A stretch of DNA of 64,000 nt, taken from assembly GCF_030253575.1 (NCBI RefSeq), contig NC_080569.1:10485001-10549000 (forward strand), written 5' to 3'. Positions 1 through 11,608 of the stretch are shown one piece after another. How positions within the stretch are numbered: the stretch's first letter is position 1; each line of letters starts with the position of its first letter. The stretch is from Rhododendron vialii (lineage: Eukaryota > Streptophyta > Magnoliopsida > Ericales > Ericaceae). The notes beneath the pieces are model-generated. The model worked only from the letters and a program-made list of their open reading frames with translations, ran no database searches and was not told the origin of the DNA. Both the position numbers and the translations under genes were made by a program.

Positions 1-1590
1 ATATTTAAAACACTGTTATTAACCTTATTCCCTTCTCTTCTATTGGGCCTCTTCTATCACTTCCACTCTCCAAACAATGCAACCGTTAAAAGCACAAACA
101 CCATATTATTTTACAACAGTAATCAATTATGTAAATAACAGAGCCGAAAGATACCAAATAGATCGTAATATATATGTTAATTTCAATTATGAATTCGATC
201 AACAGTACTATTATGAATTCGATCACACAAAAAAGAACGACCATGCACCTTGGGAGCAAATTCCTTAATAATAAATAATTATATATATTTTCAATTTTTA
301 ATTTAAGATCCGTGTTGATGTTTGAATTTCCAATTTAAGACCATGCCAGGTATACTCTGTGTATGCAAGTCGAATTTTGATAAATTGCACACAAAAATCA
401 GAAGTTAATCGCGCAAAACTTATCGAAATTCAACATGCACATGTGTGCCCCGGCCTCTATCGTAATTATTTTGAGTGCTATTTTTCGGAAATTAACCTCA
501 AAGGCTTAAAATAAAAAAAAAAGAACTGAAACAAACCTGCTTATACTTCTTCTCCCGCTCCCCGTCCGCCATCTAAACCACGAACCCCGTCGAGAAAATG
601 TTGGTCAGCTTCGCCCGTACCCGTTCCTTCCCCCGGTCGTCTTCTTCGCCCGGTCAAAGAAAAGCTATCAATCGGCCGAGTAAATTTAGGTTTCCACTAC
701 CTTTTGCTTTCAGTCGGAACAAATTGGAAATACGGAATTAAAGGACTAAACAGATTCATCAGTTAAACAAAACAGATTAATGAAAGCAGCAAACAGAGCA
801 ATTTATTTGCTAAAATTTCCAATGCGCTTACTTACAGATTAAAGACCTTACCGCGGCTTAGCCGACAATCACGACGACGAAGGACGTCTTCAGATGCTTG
901 CAACTTCGTTGGACGACTCTCTCTCTCTCAAGGAATGACAAAACGACGGGGGTAGGAGAAAAAGGTGTACAAAACACACAACTCCAAAGCCGTTCAAGTT
1001 TTCAACGCATGAATAGGTCAAGGGTGTGGGAGCGGTTGAGAGAGAGAGACATGCGGGTGGGGCGGTTGAGGAGAGAGAGAGAGAGTGTGTGTGTGTGGAA
1101 GGTAGCGTGAGAGGGGGAGAAGGCGCTGGTCGTCGGTCGTGGATGGGAAGGGTTTTTTTTTTTAAGAAAAAAATAGGAAGTGAAGGAATAATAACTGTTT
1201 TAGGTTGGTTTTTTTTGTGTTTAAATGTCTAAAATATCCTCACAATTAACTGTTTTGTTTTGTGTTTAAAAGGACACTTATGAAGAAAAAAAATACATGA
1301 CAAAAGGAGGAGACACCAAAAAGGTGTTCTCCCTTTATATATTAGAACAGATATATTAGAACAGATTGTACCTAAATATGTATAATCGTATAGGAGTACT
1401 ATTTACAACTAGCAAATTTTGCCGAGAAAAAAAAGATGTATTGTTTATTTCCTTCTAATAGTTTTGGTTTTTTGTATATGGCATTAAATTTAAATTTGTT
1501 AATTTGGTTCTGTTGTTGAATAAGAGATAAATATAGGATTTTTTGTGTGAATGAAGTTATTGTTTGATGCTCGGAGGATGAATGATGAAT
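1..1590. other. Intergenic DNA, no gene recognised
   Basis: AT-rich sequence with no convincing ORF; the short ORFs near the left edge are low-complexity and lack family features. A GC-richer patch at about 545-700 and GA/GT-rich low complexity at 1020-1110 stand out. The patch could be a degraded exon or the edge of a gene lying to the left, but no frame gives a recognisable protein. Confidence 0.5.
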
Positions 1591-1606
1591 GGCCTCGAAC
1601 GTTTTT

Positions 1607-1697
1607 TTTTGATAGGCAAAAAGATTTTATTAAAACTCGACAAATGGTACATCGAAAAAAAACCATATACAGACCACTGAGAAAGAGGAACTGTATA
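1607..1697 (-). mobile_element. 5'-truncated LINE tail flanked by 16-bp duplication
   Basis: A 91-bp insert beginning with a T-run, which is a poly(A) tail on the minus strand. The 16-bp sequence GGCCTCGAACGTTTTT occurs immediately on both sides, at 1591-1606 and 1698-1713. A T-run followed by GATAGGCAAAAAGATTTTATTA matches other short inserts in this window. The long duplication and poly(A) tail are the signature of target-primed reverse transcription by a LINE-type element. Confidence 0.7.
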
Positions 1698-2159
1698 GGC
1701 CTCGAACGTTTTTGAATGGCCTCAAACGTTAGTACATATATATAGTAACTACGTTGCTAATGATGTTTATAGACTATAGTCGCCAAAGTATTTTGCGTAA
1801 TACGGAGTAGATCGATAACTTTCACATATCTACAACGAAACTACCGATTTCAGTATCAATCTTTCTATACTGTCAATCTCAATTTCAATCCATGCGTTAC
1901 TATCAATCCCTTTCAATTAGGCCTCGCCCACTGTAGGTTTGGAAGTCCATGGTTCATGCACAAGTCGCTCTTAAACGCAATCAATTAATCAAAACTTTAT
2001 TGAAAACCTAGTTAATTATGACATTCAACCACTTTGGTAATTTAAGCTTGTGTAATGGAAGGTTTACAAATTCCCTTAATTTCGGACATTAGACGCCACA
2101 AGGGTGTATGATTCTTTTATGTGCGCTAAATGAGGGTATGATTTAAGACGTCTAAATTC

Positions 2160-2805
2160 GTGGAGTATGCGATCCCGATGGTGTGCATTTTCTGGTCGTC
2201 TTTGTGTGTTGTTTTCGGCCGGCGACCGCTCAAAGTTACAGATCGAACGAGGGGTTGACTTGGTGGTGGTGGTTCTAGATTTTGTTTTCAACCGTGGTAA
2301 TGGTGGCTGGGGTGTTCGTGGAGAGGTGGTTGTTTATAGCGGCAGTTATCTTTTCCCACGGCCTTCTCTATGTTTCCTCTCTCTCGTCGTAGGCCAGTTG
2401 CTTTATCTTGATGGGTCCGTTGGGGTTCTTCCTGCAGCTGGTCGCTACTTCTGCGAGTGGTTGGATCTGCTTAACGGCGAGGTTGGTTGGGTGGTGATGT
2501 TGGTCCAGACGGTGATGTCTCCAATGTTTTGTGCAGCGGCGGTTAGGAAGTGTAGTTAGGATTTGTGTGTTTGGTTCTGCCGAACATGTCCTTTCTGGGC
2601 CCGTTTGATTTTGTTTGGGTTGATATGTTTATTTGGGTTTCGGGTTGTGCTTGCTTGATTATTTTTAGGGCTCTCATGTTAGATCTCAGGCGGTTGGACT
2701 TCGGCTCATTTGGTGTATTTTTCAACTTTTGGTTGAAATCCCCTTTTCCCTCTTCCCGTTTTTTAATAAAAATTTTGCCGATCAAAAAAAATAAAAATAA
2801 AAATC
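2160..2805 (+). mobile_element. Possible 3' end of a LINE-like element
   Basis: GT-rich sequence ending in an A-rich tail, AATAAAAATTTTGCCGATC followed by A-runs at about 2765-2805. This is the reverse complement of the T-run/GGCAAAA signature of the short LINE tails elsewhere in this window. A 130-codon ORF at 2167-2559 has no recognisable domain and is probably 3' non-coding sequence. I could not define a duplication, so the limits are approximate. Confidence 0.35.
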
Positions 2806-3093
2806 TCTACAAACCCTGCCCCCCCTCCCCAAATCCACCTCCCTCGACTCTGATCCAAACTTCAGGAGGGCTTTATCTGTTGACATCTCAAAGTTTTGGT
2901 GTGGTTTGGCGCATCCTTCGGCAAATAAGCCGCCGATTCGAGGCGACATCTCTAATGACCGGAGGTTTATTTTTCCATTTTTTATTTTCTGTTTTTTGTT
3001 GTTTATCTCCTTTAATGGAGACCTTTGTTCCTTGCATAGAACTTTCTTGACCCTCTATGGGTATTGTTTCACTCATTGTGTAGGTTTTTGTAT

Positions 3094-3217
3094 GGGAAAT
3101 GATATTGGCACTCCAAAAATTGATGCAGGCACTCCAAAAAACAAAGGAAAGTGGCTTTGGAGTTACACTGATTTTGGAGTGCCTGCATTAATTTTTGGAG
3201 TGCCGATATCATTTCCC
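3094..3217. mobile_element. hAT-type MITE, 124 bp
   Basis: A near-perfect palindrome with arms of about 45 bp beginning GGGAAATGATATTGGCACTC. It is flanked by an exact 8-bp direct repeat TTTTGTAT at 3086-3093 and 3218-3225. An 8-bp target duplication is typical of the hAT superfamily. It contains no coding capacity and needs a transposase supplied in trans. Confidence 0.8.
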
Positions 3218-3322
3218 TTTTGTATTACTACATGGATAATCCGATTATCGTGGGTTTTTTTCATCTATGGGTTTCGGTTTGAGATTTGTTGCCCTTTGGG
3301 CGATTTTGAGTAATCAAAATTT

Positions 3323-3600
3323 CTGAGTTTGGTTAAAAAAAAAATTTATGAGGTAAAACCAGGACCATCAAACTCACCCAAAACAATTGGAAAGAAGAGG
3401 GGAAAAAAAATTACACCCAAAAGAAAGGAAACAATAACCAAATAGTGGTAAAAAAAAAAAATCTGAGTTTGGTTCAAAAAAAAAACTTTATGAGGTAAAA
3501 CCAAGATCATCAAGTTCACCAACAACAATTGGAAAGAAGAGGAAAAAAAAAATTACACCCAAAAGAAAGGAAACAATAACCAAATAGTGGTAAAAAAAAG
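3323..3600. repeat. Two-copy tandem duplication, period about 140 bp
   Basis: Two copies starting with CTGAGTTTGGTT at 3323 and 3463, sharing the landmarks TTTATGAGGTAAAACCA and CAATTGGAAAGAAGAG and ending in AATAGTGGTAAAAAA. The copies differ at a few positions. The unit lies downstream of the FLA gene, between its stop codon and the 124-bp MITE. Confidence 0.8.
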
Positions 3601-3705
3601 AAAAGAAAAAAAAGAAAAGAAAAGAAAAGAGAAGCCTCAATATACAACCAGACTCTGGAGGAATGGACCCCACCCTCCACTTAGCTCAATCACCACCGTT
3701 CATCG

Positions 3706-4482
3706 TCACGATACAAATCCCGCACAAACAGCAATCACAACGGACATCACCAGCACCATTACGTTTACATCCACGAACGCACTCCCCGCACCAGAAGTAT
3801 CCGCATTGTTCGGAGCGTCGGCTGCCGTCGCCTTCTTCTTCTTCGGCGTTACCGGCGCCGGCGCCTCAGCCGGCGGTTGAGGCCCGAATATACTCCAGGG
3901 AAGGAGCACCTTATCCACCTGATAAACGGCGAGCTGGTTATCCGTATAAATCGTGCTGCTCACCGTCGTGTTATCGATGCCGGTGGTTATGTTCACCTGG
4001 CTGCCGGAAGTGGTGACGTTAAGAGGGAATTTCCAGGCCCTGGTGTCGCCGGCTTGGGTCCTCAACGGGTTGCTGACGGTCTGGAACTGGGAAATGGAGA
4101 GGAATGTGGGGATCATGTGGAACTGGACCAACTCGCTCTTTTCCTGATCGGAGAGGGAGTTGAGGGTGCCGGCCTGGAGGCTGGAGAAGGCGCTGTCGGA
4201 GGGGGCAAATATGGTCATTTCATTGCTGGAGTCGTTGAGTTGGCTATTGATTTGGTTGGCAACTTGAGTGGTGGCCAGGAGGCGGAGGAAGACGGTGTAC
4301 TGGCTGGCTTTTTCGAGGATTTTGGTTATGTTTGGGGGGCCAGAAGGGACCGGTGGGGATGCCGTGGGGACTGGTGGGGATGGCTGGGGGACCGGTGGGG
4401 ATGCCGGGGACTGGGCTAGGGTGGTGGTGCATTGGAGGAGAGAAAGTAGGAGGAGTGAGAGGGAGAAGATGAGGTTGCTCAT
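3706..4482 (-). CDS. FLA12-like: Fasciclin-like arabinogalactan protein (FLA11/FLA12 type)
   Basis: A secreted, GPI-anchored cell-surface glycoprotein of 258 residues encoded by a single exon. Residues 1-23 form a signal peptide ending near AQ. Residues 25-50 are rich in Ala-Pro, Ser-Pro and Val-Pro, the arabinogalactan glycomodule. One fasciclin domain follows, with the H1 motif TIFAPSDSAF at 90-99 and the H2-like LAVYQVDKVLLP at 184-195. A second Ala-Pro stretch (203-215) precedes a small-residue region near 226-234 and a hydrophobic tail at 237-258, as expected for GPI attachment. Asn-X-Ser/Thr sites lie at 51, 155, 164 and 171. Length and single-domain layout fit group A FLAs; Arabidopsis FLA11 and FLA12 act in secondary-wall cellulose deposition and stem strength. 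FLA11 versus FLA12 orthology is inferred from gene order, not from a tree. Confidence 0.93.
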   Translation of the reverse strand: MSNLIFSLSLLLLSLLQCTTTLAQSPASPPVPQPSPPVPTASPPVPSGPPNITKILEKASQYTVFLRLLATTQVANQINSQLNDSSNEMTIFAPSDSAFSSLQAGTLNSLSDQEKSELVQFHMIPTFLSISQFQTVSNPLRTQAGDTRAWKFPLNVTTSGSQVNITTGIDNTTVSSTIYTDNQLAVYQVDKVLLPWSIFGPQPPAEAPAPVTPKKKKATAADAPNNADTSGAGSAFVDVNVMVLVMSVVIAVCAGFVS

Positions 4483-4537
4483 GGTTGCATGGACTATGGT
4501 GGCTCGGAATGAAAATTGAGGGAATGGAGAGCAGGGG

Positions 4538-4545
4538 TTTTATGG
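4538..4545 (-). promoter_or_regulatory. TATA-like box upstream of FLA
   Basis: On the minus strand CCATAAAA lies about 55 bp upstream of the FLA start codon. It is the only TATA-like string close to the ATG and sits beside a GA-repeat tract. The predicted leader would be very short, so the assignment is tentative. Confidence 0.3.
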
Positions 4546-4566
4546 AGAGAGAGAGAGAGAGAGAGT
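4544..4566. repeat. GA microsatellite in FLA upstream region
   Basis: An uninterrupted (GA)n tract of about 22 bp immediately upstream of the FLA leader. On the gene strand it is a CT-rich tract of the kind common in plant core promoters and leaders. Confidence 0.85.
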
Positions 4567-5298
4567 GTGGTGTTTAGTTGTTAGGTGAGATGGACCTATT
4601 TTAGTTAGAATCCTTATTAGTATCCTGATCATCAATAGCAAGTTGGTGAGTTTGCAATTTTTAGGTTTGAGAAACTTATCGGGTATGTGTCTGTGACTCG
4701 CGTGCATGAGTAGTGATGGGAGAACGAGTATGAAAACGTCTTTGAAATATATCTTATTCTACTAAAATTCATAGTGCGAGAATTGAAAGCGCGAGCGCAA
4801 TACGAGAATTTAAAGCGAGAGCGTAAAACATTTTGAAAGATTATGTGTCTAAGGTCAACGTGATTTATCTTGAATTGAATTCAGATTAAATTTACGGTTG
4901 TATTCATGACTCGTACAACCCGATCAATAGATCTAACCTATTAGTCATAATTGAGCTTCTTTTTTTTTTTGATTATCGAGTAGAAAATTTCTACAAAATA
5001 AGAGATCGATATCAAAAGACTCCAGAGGCCTTTTCCAACTAAAAAGAAGACTCTAGAGTTAAAATAATGAGTTCCACACTAATGCGCTTAATATCATACT
5101 TTTATTTTTTTTTAATGTGATTTCGCTTTTAATATTTCATGCCCGGTTATAAATTTTGAATTTGAATCAAATTTGAATTCTTTATTTCCATTGGTCTATA
5201 TGTTTTTCTTTTGGTTTATGCATATTCGCAGAACTCAATCTCATTTACAAAGTTCTTTCTATCTTTCAAGCAACTGAACGGGAAAGGGGTTTAATTTA
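4567..5298. other. Intergenic DNA without a gene
   Basis: AT-rich spacer upstream of FLA. A T-run followed by GATTATCGAGTAG at about 4964 resembles the start of the short LINE tails seen elsewhere, but I could not find a duplication around it. No ORF is credible. Confidence 0.5.
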
Positions 5299-6090
5299 GG
5301 GGTGAACAAAAAATCCATCAAACCACAAATCCAGTCCAAATCAATCCAAACTTAAAGGTTTGGTTTGCTTTTTTAGTAATATGGTTTTGTCATGATTAAA
5401 AAAAATTAGAAACCGCGTTATATGGTTTAATTTATGGATTCACGTTTGTGGTTATGGTTCTAATATGATCCAATCCGAACCGTATAATACATACATACAT
5501 ATGGGATCCTTGGTCAAATACTTTCCTAATTTATTGATCCTATTAAATTCACCGCAATATTGAGTTTTCATTCCCTTCTAAGATAATGATATGATCATCA
5601 GGAGTTGGTTGCTATCATGCTACTACTCTTTTGCTGCCTCATTTCAATTCAGGAATTATCTTTGGCTTTTTATTTGGTTAAATTATCTTAAGATATTTAG
5701 TAGTTGGTATTTTTAGTTAGTTCATTTTAGTGACTTACCAGTATTTCATTTTCTTAGTTTAAGACTTGAGGCAGTTGTTGGTATTTTATTCTTAATTAGT
5801 CGGTTGATGTTGGTGTGTTTTGGTAATTTAAATGGAATTGGTTTTAATATAAGTTTTCTTTTAATTTATCTTCATAATGTTAAGTACTTTAAATATTTTT
5901 TTGAAGATGATAGCTTAGTTCAAAGTAAACCACGGTTTAAAACCGAAACCGAACCGTATTTTAATAGTTTGGATTGGTTTGGTTCTATATTTTTGTAGAT
6001 TGGTTTGGTTCTCCAAATTTATAATCCGTAGGTATTAATCTAGTTCTTGATTTACTATAAAACTGAACCAATTCGGACCATATTCACCCC
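5299..6090. mobile_element. Non-autonomous TIR element (hAT-like), 792 bp
   Basis: The ends are GGGGTGAA and TTCACCCC, inverted relative to each other. The 7-bp repeat TAATTTA lies directly outside both ends, at 5292-5298 and 6091-6097. The interior is AT-rich with several copies of a GGTTTGGTT-type motif and no transposase ORF. The short inverted termini and 7-bp duplication suggest a non-autonomous DNA transposon, probably hAT; the superfamily is inferred from the ends only. Confidence 0.65.
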
Positions 6091-6511
6091 TAATTTAATT
6101 AGAAAAGGACTTTTGAATCAGATGCGCATGCCCAACGAGAAAGGCCCTGACCCTGCCGACCAAGCGAAAATCGAAAGGAAAGAAGAGAATGATCGAAAGG
6201 AGAGAGTATAATTACTAGTGTACTACTCCTATAACATTGTTGGGATTTGCCGCTCTAACAGTAAATCATTAGAGAGAGGAATGGTACTGTTCCAGCTGAT
6301 AGATTGCTTGGGAAGGCAGGAAAAAACGGGACAGATCTCAAGTGGGTGCGATCAGATCAAATACCGGCTAGCTATGATTGCTTTGCCTTCACACTTTTTT
6401 TTACACATCTCAGAATACAGCTAGTTTGCCACAAATTTAAGGAAAACGAAATAGTACCACGAAGCCTTGATCTTAATTTCCCGGGGTGAATGGGGTCCAT
6501 ACTTCGTCTAG

Positions 6512-6998
6512 CAGGGCCGGCTCTGAAATTTTGGAGGCCTAAAACGATCTTCAAAAGTGAGGCCCTTAATAATTGTAAACGAAAATAATAATAATAAGTC
6601 GATCACATTGAATAATTTTGATTTGGATATAGTATTTGTTTGCATTGGATATAATATTTGTTTGCAATAAGAACTACCGGAGTAGTAGCATTTAAGGGGA
6701 AAAAAGATGCATCCATATATCTACCACACTAAATAATTTTGAAGGGCCCCAGAGATTTTTGGCGCGATCTTTTACTCCTCTTTTTTGTTTTTTTTCTTTT
6801 GTTTATTCCTGCATTCTGTGTTTCATTTTTCTGAGCCATTGGGGCTTAAGTATAAAATGTCTTCTTGGCTTTAAAATTGGGCCCTAAAACAACACATATA
6901 TACTAGTAGGTCTTAAAAATAGGTAGAGGCCTATTTTTTGACATTTTTTGGGGGCTTAAGGCCCACGCCTCTTGGGCCTTAGCCCAAAGCCGGCAGTG
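6512..6998. mobile_element. hAT element with CAGGGCCGGC terminus, 487 bp
   Basis: The left end reads CAGGGCCGGCTCTG and the right end is the imperfect inverse (GCCGGCAGTG). The flanks TCGTCTAG (6504-6511) and CCGTCTAG (6999-7006) match at 7 of 8 positions, as expected for an old 8-bp hAT duplication. There is no coding capacity. A close relative sits in an intron of the GRIK gene at 59114-59501. Confidence 0.75.
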
Positions 6999-7006
6999 CC
7001 GTCTAG

Positions 7007-9029
7007 TGCTCTCTTTTTTTCTCGGTCTAGTTTCACTTTACTTTTTTTTAGAAGTTACGTTGTCTTTATTAAAAAAAATTTCACGTTTGTTGGTTTGTGT
7101 CAGATTTTGTGGATTATTGATTCGTTTCGACGAGACGAATTAGAAATTTTTTATTACTTTTACCCAATTATTTTAGGAAGTAACCACTTTTAAGCAAATA
7201 AGTCAACTTTTTTTTATATATTTTTTACTTAAAAGTTGTTATTTTCTAAAATAATTAGGTAAAAGTAAAAATATTTAACTTTTTCGATTCGTCAAGATGA
7301 ATAAAAAAATCCACAAAAAATGACACAAAATTAACGAACGTAAAAAAAATTCAAATAAAGACAAAACGTTAACTTTTAGGTAAAATTAAGTGGAACTAGG
7401 CTACTCATGTTGCAGTCATTATCCAAAGTTTGGGTGCTCACAATTTTTTTATTTTAGAATGCCTCTCTCATATATTGAGAAATTTTGTTTAATGGCGTTC
7501 GATCACAGAATCCATTCAGCGAAAGAAGACCACCCCTTACGACGATGGAATTTGTCCACGGGCAAGACTCGAACGAAAGTCAAAACTTTGGATTTGAACC
7601 CCTCCAAATTTTTTTTTTTTTGTAAGCAAAAGAATTTTATTAATCTCCGAATTCATTTGAACCCCTCCAATTGAAAGCTTAAACGGGGCTTTTCCGGTTG
7701 GAGCTAGTCCACCTTCTCACTATTTGGCTACCACTATAGTCGAACTAACCACTTTGCAGTATCCGATGTTTTGGTCTTGGTGATGTAGGTTTTGGCTCTT
7801 TCCTATATTTCTTGTTACACATCTCGATCAATTGTAGATGTCGTATGATTTATTGAATGAAATTTCTAATGTTAAAGAAAATGATTTGTTTTCAATGTTG
7901 TTAAAAACAAATTACAGTTCTGAAGATTTTATGGCGTTGGGGAGTCCTTTAATTCTAAACAAGTACATTGATCCATTATTCTGGATTGTGCTTGAGAAAT
8001 ACTAATTAATGTCACAGAGTCTTTAGGTAAATTTTCAGTACAAAACCATATTCCGATACTTTGTACTTTAGAGAAGAGGCTTCCCGCCCATCGTTTATGC
8101 GATCTTTTGTTTGGTTATTTGTATAGACGAAATAAAACACGTGTATCCATTACCATAGTCAAGTTGGGTAGTGGATTTGTTCAAACTTAGATTTCACAAT
8201 GTAACGATATAGTATCATATCATATATTGAGCAAAATTTAATTGAGCAAATATCAAGATCGAGGAGTTTGATTTTTGCATGTGGTGTAGACTTTTATGAC
8301 CTTCGAAATGAGGTGAAACTTGACTTGATAAGGTAACGAGGAGATCGCAAACGAGTTACTAACTCACAAATCAAGCTCAAGTGGCTGGTTCCTTCTGCAT
8401 CTTCTTGTTTAATTTTTTCCTTTTTATTTACATATCAAATAAATTTTTTGTTTTTTTTGAACAAAATGAAAGTGCATGTGTGGTACCTGACACCTCCGCT
8501 AGTTAGTATTGCATCATCACACCACACCACACTACTATTTATAAGAGATCCCACTGCACCTAACTTCAGAATGAAAGCTAAAATCACATCACGTGCGGTA
8601 GTGTTAGGACTTAGAAGTATGTTTAGCCTATCTATAGAGACTCGAACCTCAGCATTGTCCAACCAAGTCTAAATTTAAATAAATTTGCGCGGATACAGAA
8701 TGCGCATTCATGACCTTTGGTCCAGTACTGGTAGACTGTGTTGAAGGAAAGCCTCAAAATCCTGTGAGGCCCATGGATAACTAAGTAATACTAAATAATA
8801 TAACTAATAACAAGGCCGTGTTGGGGACCAATCCTAATTAAGCAACAGCTGATAAGGGCCCTAAAATCTATTGGCCCAAATGTAATGCAGCAAAGGTTTA
8901 GTTTTTTTTTTTTTTTTTTTTTTGAGCTACAAACAAATGCAGCTTATAAATGCTGTGTTTAGTTGGGCTCACAAGCCCTTTTAATTTTGATGTATTTCTT
9001 AGGGTATCCACAATGCTATAATTAAAAAT
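7007..9029. other. Intergenic DNA, degenerate repeats only
   Basis: No supported gene. It includes an inverted arrangement of TTTTACCCAATTATTTTAGGA-like sequence around 7155-7265, a T-homopolymer at about 8900-8925, and the small LINE tail annotated separately. The short ORFs present are AT-driven and featureless. Confidence 0.5.
7608..7654 (-). mobile_element. 47-bp LINE tail with 16-bp duplication
   Basis: A T-run followed by GTAAGCAAAAGAATTTTATTA, inserted within a perfect 16-bp duplication ATTTGAACCCCTCCAA (7592-7607 and 7655-7670). It is an extremely 5'-truncated retroposon with the same 3'-end signature as the inserts at 1607, 11471 and 18833. Confidence 0.75.
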
Positions 9030-10040
9030 GAGGTTTTTTTTCTTTTTATCCTCAAATTATACACATTTTCTCTACTTGTCTCTAAACTATCAATTTGACG
9101 ATTTTATCCTCTCAACTATTATACCGTTACCTACTTAGTCCAATAGATAACGGAAGTTAGGAATTTGAACGGAAAATACCATGTAAGGCTTGTTTGGGAT
9201 CCTGTAAAGCAGATACTTGATTATGAGAATTTTAGAGATAAAAATTAATTATGTTAATTATGACCCTTTAGGATAATATGATCAGAAAAATAGATCTTCG
9301 CACCGATTTCAACAGATTGAAAATTGAAACACTTTTTGTAACCATATTTTTTAGTATATAAACCTTCTAAAAAAATTAAATGCTTGAATTTTCAATCCGT
9401 TTGGAACGGTGCAAAAATTTTATTTTTTTGATCATATTATTTTAAAGAGCCATGATTAATTTTTATCTCTAGGGCTATCAAATTAAATATTTATTTTTTA
9501 TTTGGGACCCTTTAGAGCAAATACTTGATTATGAAAGCTCTAGAAAGAAAAATTAATTATAGCCTTTTAGCATAAAATGATTAAAAGAATTAGATCTTCA
9601 CACCGGTTCATATGGATTGAAAATTAGAGTGCTTAATTTTTAATATATAAACAGTTGTCCTTTTATAAAAAAATATGTATGTGTTAGTCTCTCTAAAATG
9701 CCACGTAAAATTCTAATATATGAACAATGTAAAAAATTAAGTTATCTAATTTTCAATCTATTTGAACCGATGTGGAGGTCTTATTTTTCTGATCATTTTA
9801 TTCTAAAGGGTCATAATTAATTTTTATCTCTAAGGCTCTTATAATCAAGTATTTGCTTTACAGAATCTCAAATAGAGCTTTACGTGACATTTTCCGTTCA
9901 AATTTTTAATTTTCGTTATCTATTGAACTAAATAAGTAACAGTATGATAGTCGAGGGGATGAAGTCATCAAATTGATAGTTTATGAACTAAGTAGAGAAA
10001 ATGTGCATAATTTAGGGGATAAAAAGAAAAAAAAAACTCT
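9030..10040. mobile_element. Foldback/TIR element of about 1 kb
   Basis: The first and last 180 bp or so are inverted copies of each other. The left arm reads TTTTTATCCTCAAATTATAC and the right arm, reversed, TTTTTATCCCCTAAATTATG; both continue through ACATTTTCTCTACTT and a shared motif around GAACGGAAAAT. Inside are further inverted and direct copies of a roughly 120-bp block containing ATACTTGATTATGA and TAGATCTTC. There is no ORF. A shorter relative occurs at 22864-23124. Confidence 0.65.
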
Positions 10041-10098
10041 ATCAAAAATTGATAACCAAAAGTTGCCACATCAGTTTTTGATTATTTATTTAAGAGAT

Positions 10099-11434
10099 TG
10101 TGCTTCGTTCACTCCGATATATGGAATAACGCCCCAAGCGTAGGGCTTAATATGTCAGTTGAAGCATGATAATCCGGAAGACCGAGATCGTACCCACGGG
10201 AATAATTAATACGGCTTTGCTGGATTTGTAGATGTAAGCTCGGATTTTTGGCTTTTAAACAGCCAATTTGGTTTTACGTTTGTAGTGGAAAGTAAAAGGG
10301 GCTAAATTGAAAAGCGAATAAATTAAGATAAAAAGCAGGTTAGGTCTAGGAATTACTAACACTTACGACTTAAGTTAAACTGCATTTCTCACCCAATTAT
10401 GTGGTTCAGGATATACAATTAAGGTTCCCAAATCGAAAAATAAGATGGTTCGATCACCAAGCTAGCTCTAGAATTTATTTAGCAAATACCTCGTGCGTCA
10501 AAACTCCAAGCATCATATGTGGTAAGTAGACGGTGCTCTTATCTACACATGATCAAGGAGATTAACACCTTAGCGATTTGACAAATAAACCTAAACCCCA
10601 CATCGATTCTCGAACCATAAATTCAAACTTGATGGTGAAAAATGCAATTCTACTTGAGTCATAAAGTGCTAATCACCCCATGACCTAACCTTGAAAAACT
10701 ACTCACACATATCTATTGAGATAAGAGCAAGCAAAAATCAACTTAGCATAATTGAAATAACAACGCTAGAAGAAAATTAGATTAAACGATAGATCGAATG
10801 ATTTGCTACAACTTTAATGAAAGTGACAATAGCTAAAACTAATTAATTAAGACAGAAAATTAAAAATTCAAAGCTAAAAAAATGAAGAACAACCAAGAAC
10901 AATTCAAAATTCAGATCTAAATCTAAAAATGATGCAATCAAATCTATTCTACTTGTTTGTACAATGACATCACGGCTTTTATATCCTCCAAGTACGCGCA
11001 CAGAATATTCTCCAAGATGCTCCAAAGACGCCCTCCTAAAGCCCTCGGCATCGATGGAGAAAGGCTTAAAGCTGCTACTAAAGGTCTCGGCATCGATGTA
11101 ATGTGATACTTCCCATCGATGCCGAGATAGGTAAGGAATTGGTCACTAAGTACTTCAGCATCGATGTAATGTAATACTTCCCATCGATGCCGAAGTGCTT
11201 AACTCCAGCAATTGGTCTTGCTCCGTTGCTTTGCCTTGCCTTGCGAGCCGTCGGGTCACCTTCATCTCTTGACATGCCTTGGGCCTTAAAAACACCTGTT
11301 AATGGGCAAATTCCTACAAAACAAGGTTACGCTACCTCATGAGCAAAAACAATTAAAAACCACTAAATTAACGAAAGAAATAGCTAAAACTAGACAACTA
11401 GCGCACCCTTAATTGTATTATCGGGTGTTTATCA
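10099..11434 (-). mobile_element. Possible solo LTR, about 1.3 kb
   Basis: Read on the minus strand the segment starts TGATAAACACCCGATAATAC and ends ...GAACGAAGCACA, the TG...CA pattern of an LTR. It holds a TATAAAAG-like promoter string near 10980 and the phrase GATCGTACCCACGGG at 10187-10201, resembling the element at 16788-20548. Two short inverted repeats built on CATCGATG lie at 11086-11192. Immediate flanks (GAGAT and GATTG) do not match, so the ends are uncertain. Confidence 0.35.
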
Positions 11435-11470
11435 GATTGGTAAAGTTGCAATGTAAATGTCTACAATGAC

Positions 11471-11592
11471 TTTTATTTTTTTTTGAACGGCGAAAAGAAA
11501 TTAAGTTTATTAACCTTTGAAAATGTTACAAAGATTAATAGGACAAGTAGAGAACGAAAAGTCCAATCCGAGACCCGAACCTTGATTGGCAA
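11471..11592 (-). mobile_element. 122-bp LINE tail with 16-bp duplication
   Basis: A T-run followed by GAACGGCGAAAAGAAATTAA is inserted within a perfect 16-bp duplication AAATGTCTACAATGAC (11455-11470 and 11593-11608). It belongs to the same family as the other poly(A)-tailed fragments in the window and carries no coding sequence. Confidence 0.75.
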
Positions 11593-11608
11593 AAATGTCT
11601 ACAATGAC

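Noticed and set aside
2167-2559. 130-codon ORF
   Set aside because: GT-rich, with no domain, and followed by a LINE-like A-rich tail. More likely 3' non-coding sequence of a retroelement than a host gene.
3877-4419. 180-codon plus-strand ORF over the FLA gene
   Set aside because: It is antisense to a clear fasciclin protein and shows no domain of its own.
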